A stretch of DNA of 64,000 bases from Sphaerisporangium fuscum. GTDB lineage: Bacteria; Actinomycetota; Actinomycetes; Streptosporangiales; Streptosporangiaceae. Position numbers and translations under genes: made by a program. The stretch is from contig NZ_JAHDTF010000012.1 in NCBI RefSeq assembly GCF_018531465.1, positions 62,001-126,000 of the forward strand, in the 5' to 3' direction. Of this stretch, positions 47,496-55,577 are shown in pieces; the stretch's first letter is position 1; each line of letters begins with the position of its first letter. Under the pieces are notes generated by a model. It saw nothing but the letters and a program-made list of their open reading frames with translations. It did not search any database and had not been told where the DNA came from.

Positions 47496-47713
47496 AGCGG
47501 AAGCCCGGCGAACATCGTGGCGGCGGCCGTGTGGACGTGCCCGGCCCCGAGGAGCACCTTGCGGAACTGCGGCCTGCTGTCGTGGTCGCCGGGGACCAGC
47601 ACGGTGTCGATCGGACCGGGCAGGCCGGATATGTGACGCACCACCCGCTCGGTGCGCTCGATGCTGCGGGTGGTGCCGTCTATGTGAACGTCGCTGACGT
47701 GAGCCAGAGTCAA
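47345..47713 (-). pseudogene. Internally deleted calcineurin-like metallophosphoesterase (CpdA-like)
   Basis: 122 residues where relatives have about 260-280. The N-terminal metal motif LAHVSDVHIDG and the C-terminal GHVHTAAATMFAGLPLYIAPGV are well conserved. Between them two blocks are missing: the GD and NHD motifs are joined as VPGDHDSRPQFRKVLLG, and the region between RKVLLG and GHVH, normally about 90 residues with the metal-binding His, is gone. The frame is kept. It begins with a TTG lacking a Shine-Dalgarno, right after a terminator. Metal ligands are lost, so hydrolysis is not expected. Its tail overlaps soxR on the other strand by 151 bases. Confidence 0.7.
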
Positions 47714-47720
47714 GGCTTTT

Positions 47721-47753
47721 ACGGCGGCCCCGCACGGTGGTGCGGGCCGCCGT
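47721..47753 (-). terminator. Terminator after the XRE/MmyB-like regulator gene
   Basis: ACGGCGGCCCCGCAC pairs with GTGCGGGCCGCCGT (one bulged C), loop GGTG, followed on the minus strand by AAAAGCC. It directly abuts the stop of the regulator gene and precedes the phosphoesterase remnant. Confidence 0.75.
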
Positions 47754-48568
47754 TACTCCGCCTCCCTGGCGCCGTTCATTTCTTGCAGGACCCGGGCGGT
47801 GATGTCGTCGGCGGGGAAGAACGACTCGATGGCCAGCTCGGCGACCGTGATGTCGAGTGGAGTGCCGAACGTCGCGATCGTGCTGAAGAAGGCCAGCTCG
47901 CGTCCTCGGTGACGCAGGCGCAGCGGCACCACGATCTCGCCCGGGCCGGGCAGCTCGACCTCCGGCTCCGGCTGGTCGCACGGGTAGGCCCGCAGCTCCT
48001 CGTCGAGGGCGGTGAGCTCCGGGTCGGCGGTCAGCGCCACCTGGCGCCGCAGCCGTCCGAGCAGGTGCCCCCGCCACTCGCCCAGGTTGACGATGTGGGG
48101 CGCCATGCCGTCGGGGTGCAGGCTCGCACGAAGCACGTTCGCGGGCGGCTCGAGCAGGTGGGGGGAGATCAGACCGGTGAACAGGGCGAGGCTCCGGTTG
48201 CTCTCCACGAGGTTCCACCGGCCGTCCACCACCACGGCCGGATAGGGATCGTGGCCGGTGAGGATCTGCCGGAGCGCCCCCTGGACGGCCGTCATCTCCG
48301 GCGCGTCGAGCCGGGTCTCGGCGAACACCGGGGCGAACCCGGCGGCGAGCAGCAGGCGGTTGCGCTCGCGCAACGACAGGTCGAGCTCCTCGGACAGGTG
48401 CAGCACCATCTCGCGGCTCGGGTTCGACCGGCCGGTTTCCAGGAAGCTGAGGTGACGGGTGGAGATGTCGGCCTGGATGGCGAGGTCGAGCTGGCTGAGC
48501 CGGCGGTGTTCACGCCACTGCCGGAGCAGTTCGCCTATAGGCCGCGGGGAGGGCGCCGTGGTGGTCAT
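47753..48568 (-). CDS. XRE-family regulator with MmyB-like ligand-binding domain
   Basis: 271 residues. N-terminal Cro/CI helix-turn-helix (IGELLRQWREHRRLSQLDLAIQADISTRHLSFLETGRSNPS, DNA-binding helix in DISTRHLSFLE) and a C-terminal PAS-like MmyB domain (VVVDGRWNLVESNRSLALF...). This is a large regulator family in actinomycetes, often controlling a neighbouring oxidoreductase gene and binding fatty-acid-like ligands. The SDR gene lies upstream in the same direction, 80 bases away. Target not evident. Confidence 0.88.
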   Translation of the reverse strand: MTTTAPSPRPIGELLRQWREHRRLSQLDLAIQADISTRHLSFLETGRSNPSREMVLHLSEELDLSLRERNRLLLAAGFAPVFAETRLDAPEMTAVQGALRQILTGHDPYPAVVVDGRWNLVESNRSLALFTGLISPHLLEPPANVLRASLHPDGMAPHIVNLGEWRGHLLGRLRRQVALTADPELTALDEELRAYPCDQPEPEVELPGPGEIVVPLRLRHRGRELAFFSTIATFGTPLDITVAELAIESFFPADDITARVLQEMNGAREAE

Positions 48569-48648
48569 GGTGCGAGGGTATGCGGAGCGGCCGCGATGTC
48601 GCGATTACGTCGCACGTAACGGACGCGCCTCCCCGGCGCGGGCGGGTG

Positions 48649-49401
48649 TCAGAGGGTCGAGCCGCCGTCGACCACCAGGTCGTGCCCCACCGTGAAGCCG
48701 GCGTCGGCGGACGCCAGCCACAGGATCGCCCCCGTGATCTCGTCCATCGTGCCGACCCGGCCGATGGGGAGCTGGTGCTTCACCCGCTCCGCGCGATCGG
48801 CCTCGGTCTCGCCGGGCCGCATCGACATCGGCGTGTCGTGCGGGCCGGGGCTGATGACGTTGATGCGGATGCCCTCGCGGATGTATTCCAGCGCGGCCGT
48901 GCGGGTCAGGGCGGCGACCGCCGCCTTCGACGCGGCGTACGCGCCGAAGCCGGGCAGCCGCTTGTGTGCGCCGATCTGCGACGACACGTTGACGATCACA
49001 CCGCCGCCGCGCTCGCGCATGGCCGCGATCTCGTGCTTCATGGACAGCATGACGCCCGTCAGGTTGGTGTCGATCGTCCGCGCCCAGTCGTCCTCGTCGA
49101 TGTCGCCGGCCTGCCCGCTGGTGAGCACCCCGGCGTTGTTGACGGCCACGTCGAGCCCGCCGTGCCGCTCCACGATCTCCCCGATCAGGCGGGCGACCTC
49201 GGCGGAGCTGGTGACGTCGGCGGTGAGCGCGGTCGCCCGGCCGCCCTCCGCCTCGATGAGCTTGACGGTCTGCTCCAGGGGTTCCCGCCGCCGTCCCGCG
49301 ACGACGACCGTGGCGCCCTCGCGGGCGAAGCCGAGCGCCGCCGCCTGGCCGATGCCCGAGCCGCCGCCGGTCACCAGAACCACCTTGTCTTGAAATTTCA
49401 T
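48649..49401 (-). CDS. Short-chain dehydrogenase/reductase (SDR)
   Basis: 250 residues, classical SDR. NAD(P)-binding TGGGSGIG, the NNAG motif, catalytic Ser (VNVSSQIG), YAASK with Tyr and Lys, and a C-terminal VVDGGSTL. ATG at 49401 preceded by GGAG. The divergent-looking neighbour tetR is in fact on the same strand upstream; a shared operator sequence before both genes suggests TetR control. Substrate unknown. Confidence 0.9.
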   Translation of the reverse strand: MKFQDKVVLVTGGGSGIGQAAALGFAREGATVVVAGRRREPLEQTVKLIEAEGGRATALTADVTSSAEVARLIGEIVERHGGLDVAVNNAGVLTSGQAGDIDEDDWARTIDTNLTGVMLSMKHEIAAMRERGGGVIVNVSSQIGAHKRLPGFGAYAASKAAVAALTRTAALEYIREGIRINVISPGPHDTPMSMRPGETEADRAERVKHQLPIGRVGTMDEITGAILWLASADAGFTVGHDLVVDGGSTL

Positions 49402-49416
49402 GTCATCTCCGGTTGT

Positions 49417-49435
49417 ACTAGACTGATCGTTCCAG
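49417..49435. promoter_or_regulatory. Predicted TetR operator before the SDR gene
   Basis: TAGACTGATCGTTC, matching 11 of 14 positions of AAGACCGACCGTTC found before tetR on the opposite strand sense (50084-50071). It lies about 20-35 bases before the SDR start. Confidence 0.45.
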
Positions 49436-49472
49436 TTTGAAGGCAGCCGAAAACCCGCCGACGAGGGGGTTC

Positions 49473-50054
49473 TCAGTCGAGGATCGAGAGCGCCTGCGTG
49501 GCGGCGTCCCGGAGGCGGACGGGGTCGGCGTCCCCCTTGCCCATGAGCCGAAGCCCTTGCAGGAACACCAGCAGGAAGCGCGCCAGCGCCGCCGGGTCCT
49601 TCTCCGGGCGCAGCTCGCCCTGGGCGCGCGCCCGCATCAGCGTCGTCGTCAGCGCCGCCTCCAGCGACGTCCACTGGACGTTCAGCAGGCGGCTCACCTC
49701 GTCGTCCCTGGGCAGCATCTCGGCCGCCGCGTTGACGACCATGCACCCGCGCCGCCGCGTGTCGTCGACGGAGTCGGCGGCGTAGTGCTCCACCAGCGCG
49801 CGTACGGCGGCCAGGGCCGGCCCCGGCCGGGAGAGGACCTCGATGGGTGAGGGGTCGCGGCTGTCGACGTAGCGCCGCAGGGCCTTCATGTAGAGGTCGT
49901 GCTTGCCCCCGAAGGTGGCGTACAAGCTGGCCCTGCTGATCCCGAGGTGCTCGACGAGGTCGGCCATCGACGTCGCCTCGTACCCGCGCTCCCAGAACAG
50001 CTCCAGGGCGCCCTGGAGCGCGACGTCGGGATCGAACTCTTTCGTCCTCGCCAT
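49473..50054 (-). CDS. TetR-family transcriptional regulator
   Basis: 193 residues from the ATG at 50054 (GGTGG upstream); ATG 50066 adds four residues. N-terminal helix-turn-helix: FDPDVALQGALELFWERGYEATSMADLVEHLGISRASLYATFG, with GISRASLYATFG as recognition part. C-terminal ligand domain contains RRGCMVVNAAAEM, typical of the TetR_C family with a reactive cysteine. It precedes the SDR gene and probably represses it and itself. Confidence 0.88.
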   Translation of the reverse strand: MARTKEFDPDVALQGALELFWERGYEATSMADLVEHLGISRASLYATFGGKHDLYMKALRRYVDSRDPSPIEVLSRPGPALAAVRALVEHYAADSVDDTRRRGCMVVNAAAEMLPRDDEVSRLLNVQWTSLEAALTTTLMRARAQGELRPEKDPAALARFLLVFLQGLRLMGKGDADPVRLRDAATQALSILD

Positions 50055-50067
50055 GTTCGCCACCATA

Positions 50068-50086
50068 TCAGAACGGTCGGTCTTGA
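50068..50086. promoter_or_regulatory. Predicted TetR operator before tetR
   Basis: AGAACGGTCGGTCTT (50070-50084), an imperfect palindrome directly upstream of the tetR start. Its complement AAGACCGACCGTTC recurs in diverged form before the SDR gene. Confidence 0.5.
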
Positions 50087-50129
50087 ATAGCGCCCCGGGG
50101 TACGGCCCCCGCGTCCGTACCCCGGCGCG

Positions 50130-50903
50130 TCACTCCCAGCGGAACATGCGCGCCGCGAACAGTCCGGCCACGACGGCCCACCCCGCCATGACGGCCAGGT
50201 GAAGCGCCTGCGGAGGCGTACCGGCCCACGTGTCGCGCAGCGCCTGCCCGAAGGCGCCGGTCGGAGTGAAGTCGCTGATCCGGCGCAGGACCTGGGGCAT
50301 CATCTCCCGGGGCAGCCACATGCCGGCGGTGAACAACATGGGGAACATCACCAGCGAGCCGATCCCGCCGGCGGCCCGGCTGTTCGGGATGACCGCCGCG
50401 ATGACCAGGCCGATGGCGAACAGCGCGCAGACCCCGAGCACGAACGCCGGCACGAACCAGAGCAGAAGCATCGGGATCCGCGCCTGCAGCACCAGACGCG
50501 CGCCGACGATCGTGAGGGAGGTGGAGACGACCGACGTGACCAGGTTGACCAGCAACTGCGTGAGCAGCAGCGTGCGCGGGGAGGCCGGCGTGACCGACAT
50601 CCGGCGCAGGACGCCGCGTTCCCGATACTGCGCGAGCACCGCCGGGATCAGGGTGAAGGCCGTGGTCGCGATCGAGAGCAGCACCATCATCGCGGGGAGC
50701 TGCGTGTCGACGACCCGCTGGCCGCCGAGGGCCGGGTCGGGGGTGCGGAAGCCGGGGATCACGGAGCCCAGGATCAGCAGCAGGGCGAGGGGAAGGACGA
50801 GCGTGAAGAAGGCCGCGCTGGGTTCCCGCAGGTAGAGCTTGGCCTCTGTCAGGGTCAGCCTGAACAGGGCCGTGTCCCTGCGGGAGGTCGCGATGTTCGA
50901 CAT
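50130..50903 (-). CDS. ABC-2 type transporter permease
   Basis: 257 residues, six predicted helices. ABC-2 permease of the daunorubicin/multidrug exporter type (FRLTLTEAKLYLREPSAAFFTLVLPLALLLILG at the start; REMMPQVLRRISDFTPTGAFGQAL near the end). Partner of the ATPase gene 9 bases upstream in the same operon. Divergent two-component genes beyond suggest control by them. Substrate unknown. Confidence 0.88.
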   Translation of the reverse strand: MSNIATSRRDTALFRLTLTEAKLYLREPSAAFFTLVLPLALLLILGSVIPGFRTPDPALGGQRVVDTQLPAMMVLLSIATTAFTLIPAVLAQYRERGVLRRMSVTPASPRTLLLTQLLVNLVTSVVSTSLTIVGARLVLQARIPMLLLWFVPAFVLGVCALFAIGLVIAAVIPNSRAAGGIGSLVMFPMLFTAGMWLPREMMPQVLRRISDFTPTGAFGQALRDTWAGTPPQALHLAVMAGWAVVAGLFAARMFRWE

Positions 50904-50912
50904 GAGGGTCTC

Positions 50913-51824
50913 CTAGGAGGCGTCGGCGGCCGCGCGGCCGGTGAGGGCGAGGAAGGCGTCGTCGAGTGTGGCCTGCTCGGTCCGCAGCCCGGCGGGGACG
51001 ACCCCGTGGGCGGCGAGCGCCGTGGTGACGGCGAGCAGCACGTTCTCGGACCCGGCCACCGTCACCTGGTCGCCGTCCCGCGTGACCGAGACCACCTCGG
51101 GGATCGACCGGAGGACGCGGTCGGCGTCCGGCGGGCAGCGGAAGACCACCCGGATCCCGCCGCCGGCCCTGGCGATCAGACCGGCCGGCGTGTCGACCGC
51201 CGCGACGCGACCCCGGTCGATCACGGCGATCCGGTCGCAGAGCCGCTCGGCCTCCTCCATGAAGTGGGTGACCAGGACGATCGTGACCCCGCGTGCCTTC
51301 ACCTGCTCGATGAGATCCCAGGTGTCGCGCCGCGCCTGCGGGTCCAGGCCCGTGGTCAGCTCGTCCAGGATCGCCACGCGCGGCCCCCCGACCAGGGCGA
51401 GGGCGATCGACAGCCGCTGCCGCTGGCCGCCCGACAGCTTGGCGAACGGGGTCTCGCGCTTGGCGCCGAGCCCCACCTCCTCCAGCAGCCGCCTCCAGTC
51501 GGCGGGCTTGTCGTAGAACGAGGCGTAGAGCTCGAGGGCCTCGCCGGCCCGCAGCTTGTCGGGCAGCAAACAGTCCTGCAACTGCACGCCGACCCTGCGC
51601 CGCACCTCGGCACGGTCGCGGCCGGGGTCGAGGCCCGTGACGCGGACGGTGCCGGCGTCCGGAGTGCGCAGCCCGCTCAGGCACTCGACGGTGGTGGTCT
51701 TCCCCGCGCCGTTGCGGCCGACGACGCCGAAGATCTCCCCCTCATGGGCGCTGAACGACACGTCGTCCACCGCGACCTGCGCGCCGTAGAGCTTGCGCAG
51801 GTTGCCGATCTCGATGATTTCCAT
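50913..51824 (-). CDS. ABC transporter ATP-binding protein (multidrug/ABC-2 type)
   Basis: 303 residues from ATG 51824 (MEIIEIGNLRKLYG). Walker A GRNGAGKTTT, Q-loop VQLQDCLLP, signature LSGGQRQRLS, Walker B VAILDELTTGLDP, H-loop VTHFME. The C-terminal 85 residues form the DUF4162-like domain of drug-exporter ATPases. First gene of the two-gene ABC operon, divergent from the sensor kinase. Confidence 0.92.
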   Translation of the reverse strand: MEIIEIGNLRKLYGAQVAVDDVSFSAHEGEIFGVVGRNGAGKTTTVECLSGLRTPDAGTVRVTGLDPGRDRAEVRRRVGVQLQDCLLPDKLRAGEALELYASFYDKPADWRRLLEEVGLGAKRETPFAKLSGGQRQRLSIALALVGGPRVAILDELTTGLDPQARRDTWDLIEQVKARGVTIVLVTHFMEEAERLCDRIAVIDRGRVAAVDTPAGLIARAGGGIRVVFRCPPDADRVLRSIPEVVSVTRDGDQVTVAGSENVLLAVTTALAAHGVVPAGLRTEQATLDDAFLALTGRAAADAS

Positions 51825-51938
51825 GCCGTCGACGCTAGGAATCGCGGCTCTCGCCCGGAATGCACCTGCGGCCCGAACGGGGGTGGACCTAGGTACACCT
51901 CGACTCGGCACCCATCGCTACTTCGGATAACAGGGCCG

Positions 51939-53444
51939 GTGAACCAGACTGGCTGCATGCTTCTCCGGACGACGATCGGCTTCGGCCGCTGCCTCATGCT
52001 CGCGGTGCTGGCCTTCATGCACGCCTTGGCCGCGGTGCTGGCCGTGGTCGTCTTCCTGTTGACCTTCGGACTCGGCATGGTCTTCCTGTTCCCGCCCGCC
52101 GTCCGCCTGGTGCGCGCCTGCGCCCGTCAGGCGCGTGACATCGCCCGCGAGTGGTCCGGCGTCGAGATCGCCACGCCGTACCGTCCGGCGCCGCCGCCTC
52201 CGCTGCCGCAGCGCGACGGCTGGTACCGCGACGGGCGCCAGCTCTACCGCACCTCGCTGGTGCCCACCTTCAACCGGACCTTCAACTGGATGATCAAGGA
52301 CCCTGCGACCTGGCGCGACTTCGCCTGGCTGATCGCCGACCCGTTCGTCGCGGGCGCGCCACTGCTCCTGACGGGGTACGGCGTCGCGCTCCTCGCGGTA
52401 GGGCGGCCCGCCGAGGCGGTGGCCGGGGTGCTCGTCATCATGACGGGTGTGCTCCTGGCCCCGCGGATCACACGTGTCCACAGCCTGTGGACGAAGCTGC
52501 TGCTCGCCCCTACCGAGAAGGCCCGGCTGACCCACGAGCTGCGCCTGCTCGAACAGACGCGCACCGAGGTGGTCGACGCGCAGGCCGCCGAGCTGCGGCG
52601 CATCGAACGCGACCTGCACGACGGCGCGCAGGCCCGCCTGGTCGCCATGGGCATGACCCTCGCCGCCGCCGAGGAACTGGTCGAATCCGACCCCGCCGCG
52701 GCCAAGGCGCTGCTGGCCAAGGTGCGCGAGGCGTCGGCCGCCTCGCTGGTCGAGCTGCGACAACTCGTGCGCGGCATCCACCCCCCGGTCCTCGCCGAGC
52801 GCGGCCTCGACGACGCCGTGCGGGCCCTGGCCCTCGACAGCCCGCTGCGCGTCACGGTACGGGTCGACCTGCCCGGCCGCGCCGAGGCCCCCGTCGAATC
52901 GGCCGCGTACTTCGTGATCAGCGAGCTGCTCACCAACGCCGGCAGGCACGGCGACGCCCGCGAGGTGACCGTCGACATCAGTCACCGCGGCCCGGCGCTG
53001 CGCGTCACCGTCACCGACGACGGCCACGGCGGGGCCGACCCCTCCCGGGGCACCGGACTGCGCGGCATCGAACGGCGGCTCGCCGCCTTCGACGGTGTGC
53101 TGGCCCTGAACAGCCCGCCCGGCGGGCCGACGACGGCGACCGTCGAGATCCCACGCGCTCTGCCGGGGGTCCGCCGCGTCTCGGACCTGCCGCCCTGGAA
53201 GAACGCCCTCCTGAGCTTGTGCTGGGCGCTGTTCTGGCTCCCGCTGTTCCCGCAGGGGCTCGTGGCGATGGCCTTCAAGATCTTCCAGAGCCCTGAGCGC
53301 AGCTGGTTCCTGGCCCTGTACATGCCGGCGCCTTTGCAGTGGCCGGTCGTCCTCGGCATGATCGGCCTCGGTGCGGGCATGGCCTTCTTCGCCATCCGCA
53401 CCTCCATCCAGCTGAAACAGCGAGACTCGGAGTCGTGTGCATGA
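51939..53444 (+). CDS. Sensor histidine kinase (NarL/HisKA_3 type) with C-terminal membrane helices
   Basis: About 501 residues from GTG 51939; ATG 51957 is the alternative and no good ribosome-binding site supports either. Four helices in the N-terminal sensor part (residues about 10-45 and 130-170), then the H-box ERDLHDGAQARLVAMGM, the N-box VISELLTNAGRHGDA and the G-box DDGHGGADPSRGTGL. Unusually, two more hydrophobic helices follow the ATPase domain (about 418-445 and 468-488). Its last bases overlap the response regulator start (ATGA). Likely controls the divergent ABC exporter. Confidence 0.88.
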   Translation: MNQTGCMLLRTTIGFGRCLMLAVLAFMHALAAVLAVVVFLLTFGLGMVFLFPPAVRLVRACARQARDIAREWSGVEIATPYRPAPPPPLPQRDGWYRDGRQLYRTSLVPTFNRTFNWMIKDPATWRDFAWLIADPFVAGAPLLLTGYGVALLAVGRPAEAVAGVLVIMTGVLLAPRITRVHSLWTKLLLAPTEKARLTHELRLLEQTRTEVVDAQAAELRRIERDLHDGAQARLVAMGMTLAAAEELVESDPAAAKALLAKVREASAASLVELRQLVRGIHPPVLAERGLDDAVRALALDSPLRVTVRVDLPGRAEAPVESAAYFVISELLTNAGRHGDAREVTVDISHRGPALRVTVTDDGHGGADPSRGTGLRGIERRLAAFDGVLALNSPPGGPTTATVEIPRALPGVRRVSDLPPWKNALLSLCWALFWLPLFPQGLVAMAFKIFQSPERSWFLALYMPAPLQWPVVLGMIGLGAGMAFFAIRTSIQLKQRDSESCA

Positions 53445-54094
53445 GGGTGGTCCTGGCCGAAGACCTCTACCTGCTGCGTGAGGGTCTGGTCCGGCTGCTG
53501 GAGGCACACGGCTTCCAGATCGTCGCCGCGGTCGAGTCGGGGCCCGAGCTGCTCAAGGCCCTGCTCGACGAACGCCCCGAGGTGGCGGTCGTCGACGTAC
53601 GGCTGCCGCCCACCTTCACCGACGAGGGCCTCCAGGCGGCGCTGGCCGCCCGGCGGTCGATCCCCGGCCTGCCGGTGCTCGTGCTGTCCCAGCACGTCGA
53701 GCAGCTGTACGCCAGGGAGTTGCTCGCCGACGGCAGCGGAGGGGTGGGCTATCTGCTGAAGGACCGCGTCTTCAACGCCGCCCAGTTCGTCGACGCGGTG
53801 CGCCGGGTCGCCACCGGAGGCACCGCCATGGACCCTGACGTCATCGCCAAGCTGCTGGCCAGCAACGCACGGGACGAGCCCCTCGGCAGGCTCACCCCGC
53901 GTGAGCGTGACGTGCTGGAGCTCATGGCCGAGGGCCGCTCGAACGCCGCCATCGCCCAGCGGCTGTTCCTCAGCGAGAGCGCCGTGGCCAAGCACACCGC
54001 CAACATCTTCGCCAAGCTCGGCCTGGTGGCCTCCGACGACGACAACCGCCGCGTCCTCGCGGTCCTCGCCTACCTCAACGGGACGCGCGGCTGA
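53441..54094 (+). CDS. LuxR/NarL-type response regulator
   Basis: 217 residues from ATG 53441. Receiver domain with the phosphoacceptor Asp in VAVVDVRLPP and acidic VVLAED pocket; the YLLKDR segment carries the conserved lysine. The C-terminal LuxR helix-turn-helix reads LTPRERDVLELMAEGRSNAAIAQRL, then SESAVAKHTANIFAKL. Coupled to the kinase by an ATGA overlap. Confidence 0.92.
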   Translation: MRVVLAEDLYLLREGLVRLLEAHGFQIVAAVESGPELLKALLDERPEVAVVDVRLPPTFTDEGLQAALAARRSIPGLPVLVLSQHVEQLYARELLADGSGGVGYLLKDRVFNAAQFVDAVRRVATGGTAMDPDVIAKLLASNARDEPLGRLTPRERDVLELMAEGRSNAAIAQRLFLSESAVAKHTANIFAKLGLVASDDDNRRVLAVLAYLNGTRG

Positions 54095-54241
54095 TCCGCC
54101 TGCCCCATGAGTGACATCTCTGTCACCCCGGCACCTGGTAACGGGTGTGTCCGGCGGCTGCCGGGGGATCGCTTCGCCATCAAATGTCCTACCAAGACGC
54201 TACCTTTCTGGGGACGGACGACTCGAAGGGGATGGATCAGG

Positions 54242-55336
54242 GTGAAGTTCCAGGTGAACCGCGATGTGCTGGCCGACGCGGTGGCATGGAGCGCCCGGGC
54301 GTTGCCGGGGCGTCCCGCGCTGCCGGTGCTGTCCGGCATCCTGCTCGAGGCTCTCGACGACAGCCTCGCCCTCTCGGTGTTCGACTACGACGTCTCGGCG
54401 CGCGCCCTGATCGAGGCCGACGTCGCCGAGCCCGGCAAGGTGCTCATCCCGGGCCGGGTGCTGGCCGAGATCACGCGCAGTCTGCCCGCCGAGCCCGTCC
54501 AGCTTGTCACCTCCGGGGCCGAGGCCGTCCTCACCTGCGGCGGCGCCGAGTTCGGCCTGCTCACGATGCCGGTGGAGGACTTCCCGGCGCTGCCGGCCAT
54601 GCCCGCGAAGGTGGGAGCGGTCGGGGGCGGGGTCTTCGCCACCGCCGTCAACCAGGTGGCCGTGGCCGCCAGCCGCGACGACACGCTGCCCATGCTCACG
54701 GGCATCCGGGTCGACATCGACGGGACCGGGGTCTCCCTGGCGGCCACCGACCGCTACCGGATCGCGGCACGCGACTTCCTGTGGAATCCGGAGCGGCCCG
54801 ACGCGCAGGCCGCGATGATGGTCCCCGCCCGCGTGATGGTGGAGGTGGCGCGCTCCCTGCGGGCCGGGGAGGTCTCGGTCGGCATCGGCGACGGCATCGC
54901 CGGTTTCGAATGCGCCGGCCGCACCACGACCGTGCGGCTGCTCGACGAGCAGTTCATCGACTACCGCTCCCGGCTCACCGACGACTGGCCGATCCGGGCG
55001 ACCGTGAAGGCCGCGCCGTTCGTGGAGGCCGTCAAGCGGGTGGCGCTGGTCGCCGAGCGCAACACCGCGATCCGGCTGTCGTTCAGCGAAGGGCAGGTGC
55101 TGGTGCAGGCGGGTGGCGGCGACATCGGCCGGGGCGCCGAGGCGGTCGGGGCCGAGCTCGACGGCGACGACATCCAGATCGCCTTCCAGCCGCACTTCCT
55201 GCTCGAAGGGGTCGCCGGCGTGCAGACCGAGAACGTCGTGATCAACATGGTGTCCCCGACCCGCCCCGTGCTGATCACCGACGACGGCGACGACCCGTCG
55301 TTCCGCTACCTGGTGATGTCGCTGCGCCTCAACTGA
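54242..55336 (+). CDS. Second DNA polymerase III beta-clamp (DnaN paralogue)
   Basis: 364 residues with all three clamp domains: MKFQVNRDVLADAVAWSARALPGRP at the start, the RYRIAARDFLWNP-type DRYRI motif in domain 2, and the C-terminal PVLITDDGD and YLVMSLRLN motif. GTG at 54242. The main dnaN of actinobacteria is next to dnaA-recF, which lie outside this window, so this is most likely an additional clamp. The peptide-binding pocket ends (PTRPV, VMSLRL) are largely kept; function may be repair or a specialised polymerase. The neighbouring 104-bp duplication is unexplained. Confidence 0.85.
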   Translation: MKFQVNRDVLADAVAWSARALPGRPALPVLSGILLEALDDSLALSVFDYDVSARALIEADVAEPGKVLIPGRVLAEITRSLPAEPVQLVTSGAEAVLTCGGAEFGLLTMPVEDFPALPAMPAKVGAVGGGVFATAVNQVAVAASRDDTLPMLTGIRVDIDGTGVSLAATDRYRIAARDFLWNPERPDAQAAMMVPARVMVEVARSLRAGEVSVGIGDGIAGFECAGRTTTVRLLDEQFIDYRSRLTDDWPIRATVKAAPFVEAVKRVALVAERNTAIRLSFSEGQVLVQAGGGDIGRGAEAVGAELDGDDIQIAFQPHFLLEGVAGVQTENVVINMVSPTRPVLITDDGDDPSFRYLVMSLRLN

Positions 55337-55349
55337 ACCCTGTTCATCA

Positions 55350-55566
55350 GCCTCGCTGCGCTCGGCGGCGAGGGGCGCCCTTGAGGCGGCGGCCTTCGTC
55401 GTCGTCCGGGCTCGTACCTCGCCCTACCTCCTCCTCAGACCACCGCCGCGCCCGTGCCCATGGCCTCGCTCCGCTCGGCGGCGAGGGGCGCCCTTGAGGC
55501 GGCGGCCTTCGTCGTCGTCCGGGCTCGTACCTCGCCCTACCTCCTCCTCAGACCACCGCCGCGCCC
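55350..55566. repeat. Duplicated 104-bp sequence (two direct copies, 9 bases apart)
   Basis: Copies at 55350-55453 and 55463-55566. They are identical over the last 93 bases and differ by one base in the first 11 (GCCTCGCTGCG versus GCCTCGCTCCG). Fills the gap between the second clamp gene and the GntR gene, where no gene is visible. The identity implies a recent duplication or gene conversion. Confidence 0.9.
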
Positions 55567-55577
55567 CTCGCGCGCGC

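Noticed and set aside
50199..51938. Long in-frame extension upstream of the sensor kinase
   Set aside because: It is antisense to the two ABC genes; kinase similarity and hydrophobic start begin only near 51939.
52489..52512. GTGTCCACA / TGTGGAC dyad inside the sensor kinase gene as DnaA boxes
   Set aside because: Both boxes differ from the consensus and the segment is explained by conserved coding sequence.
55350..55566. Insertion sequence ends
   Set aside because: No transposase, no terminal inverted repeats and no target-site duplication; it is a plain direct duplication.
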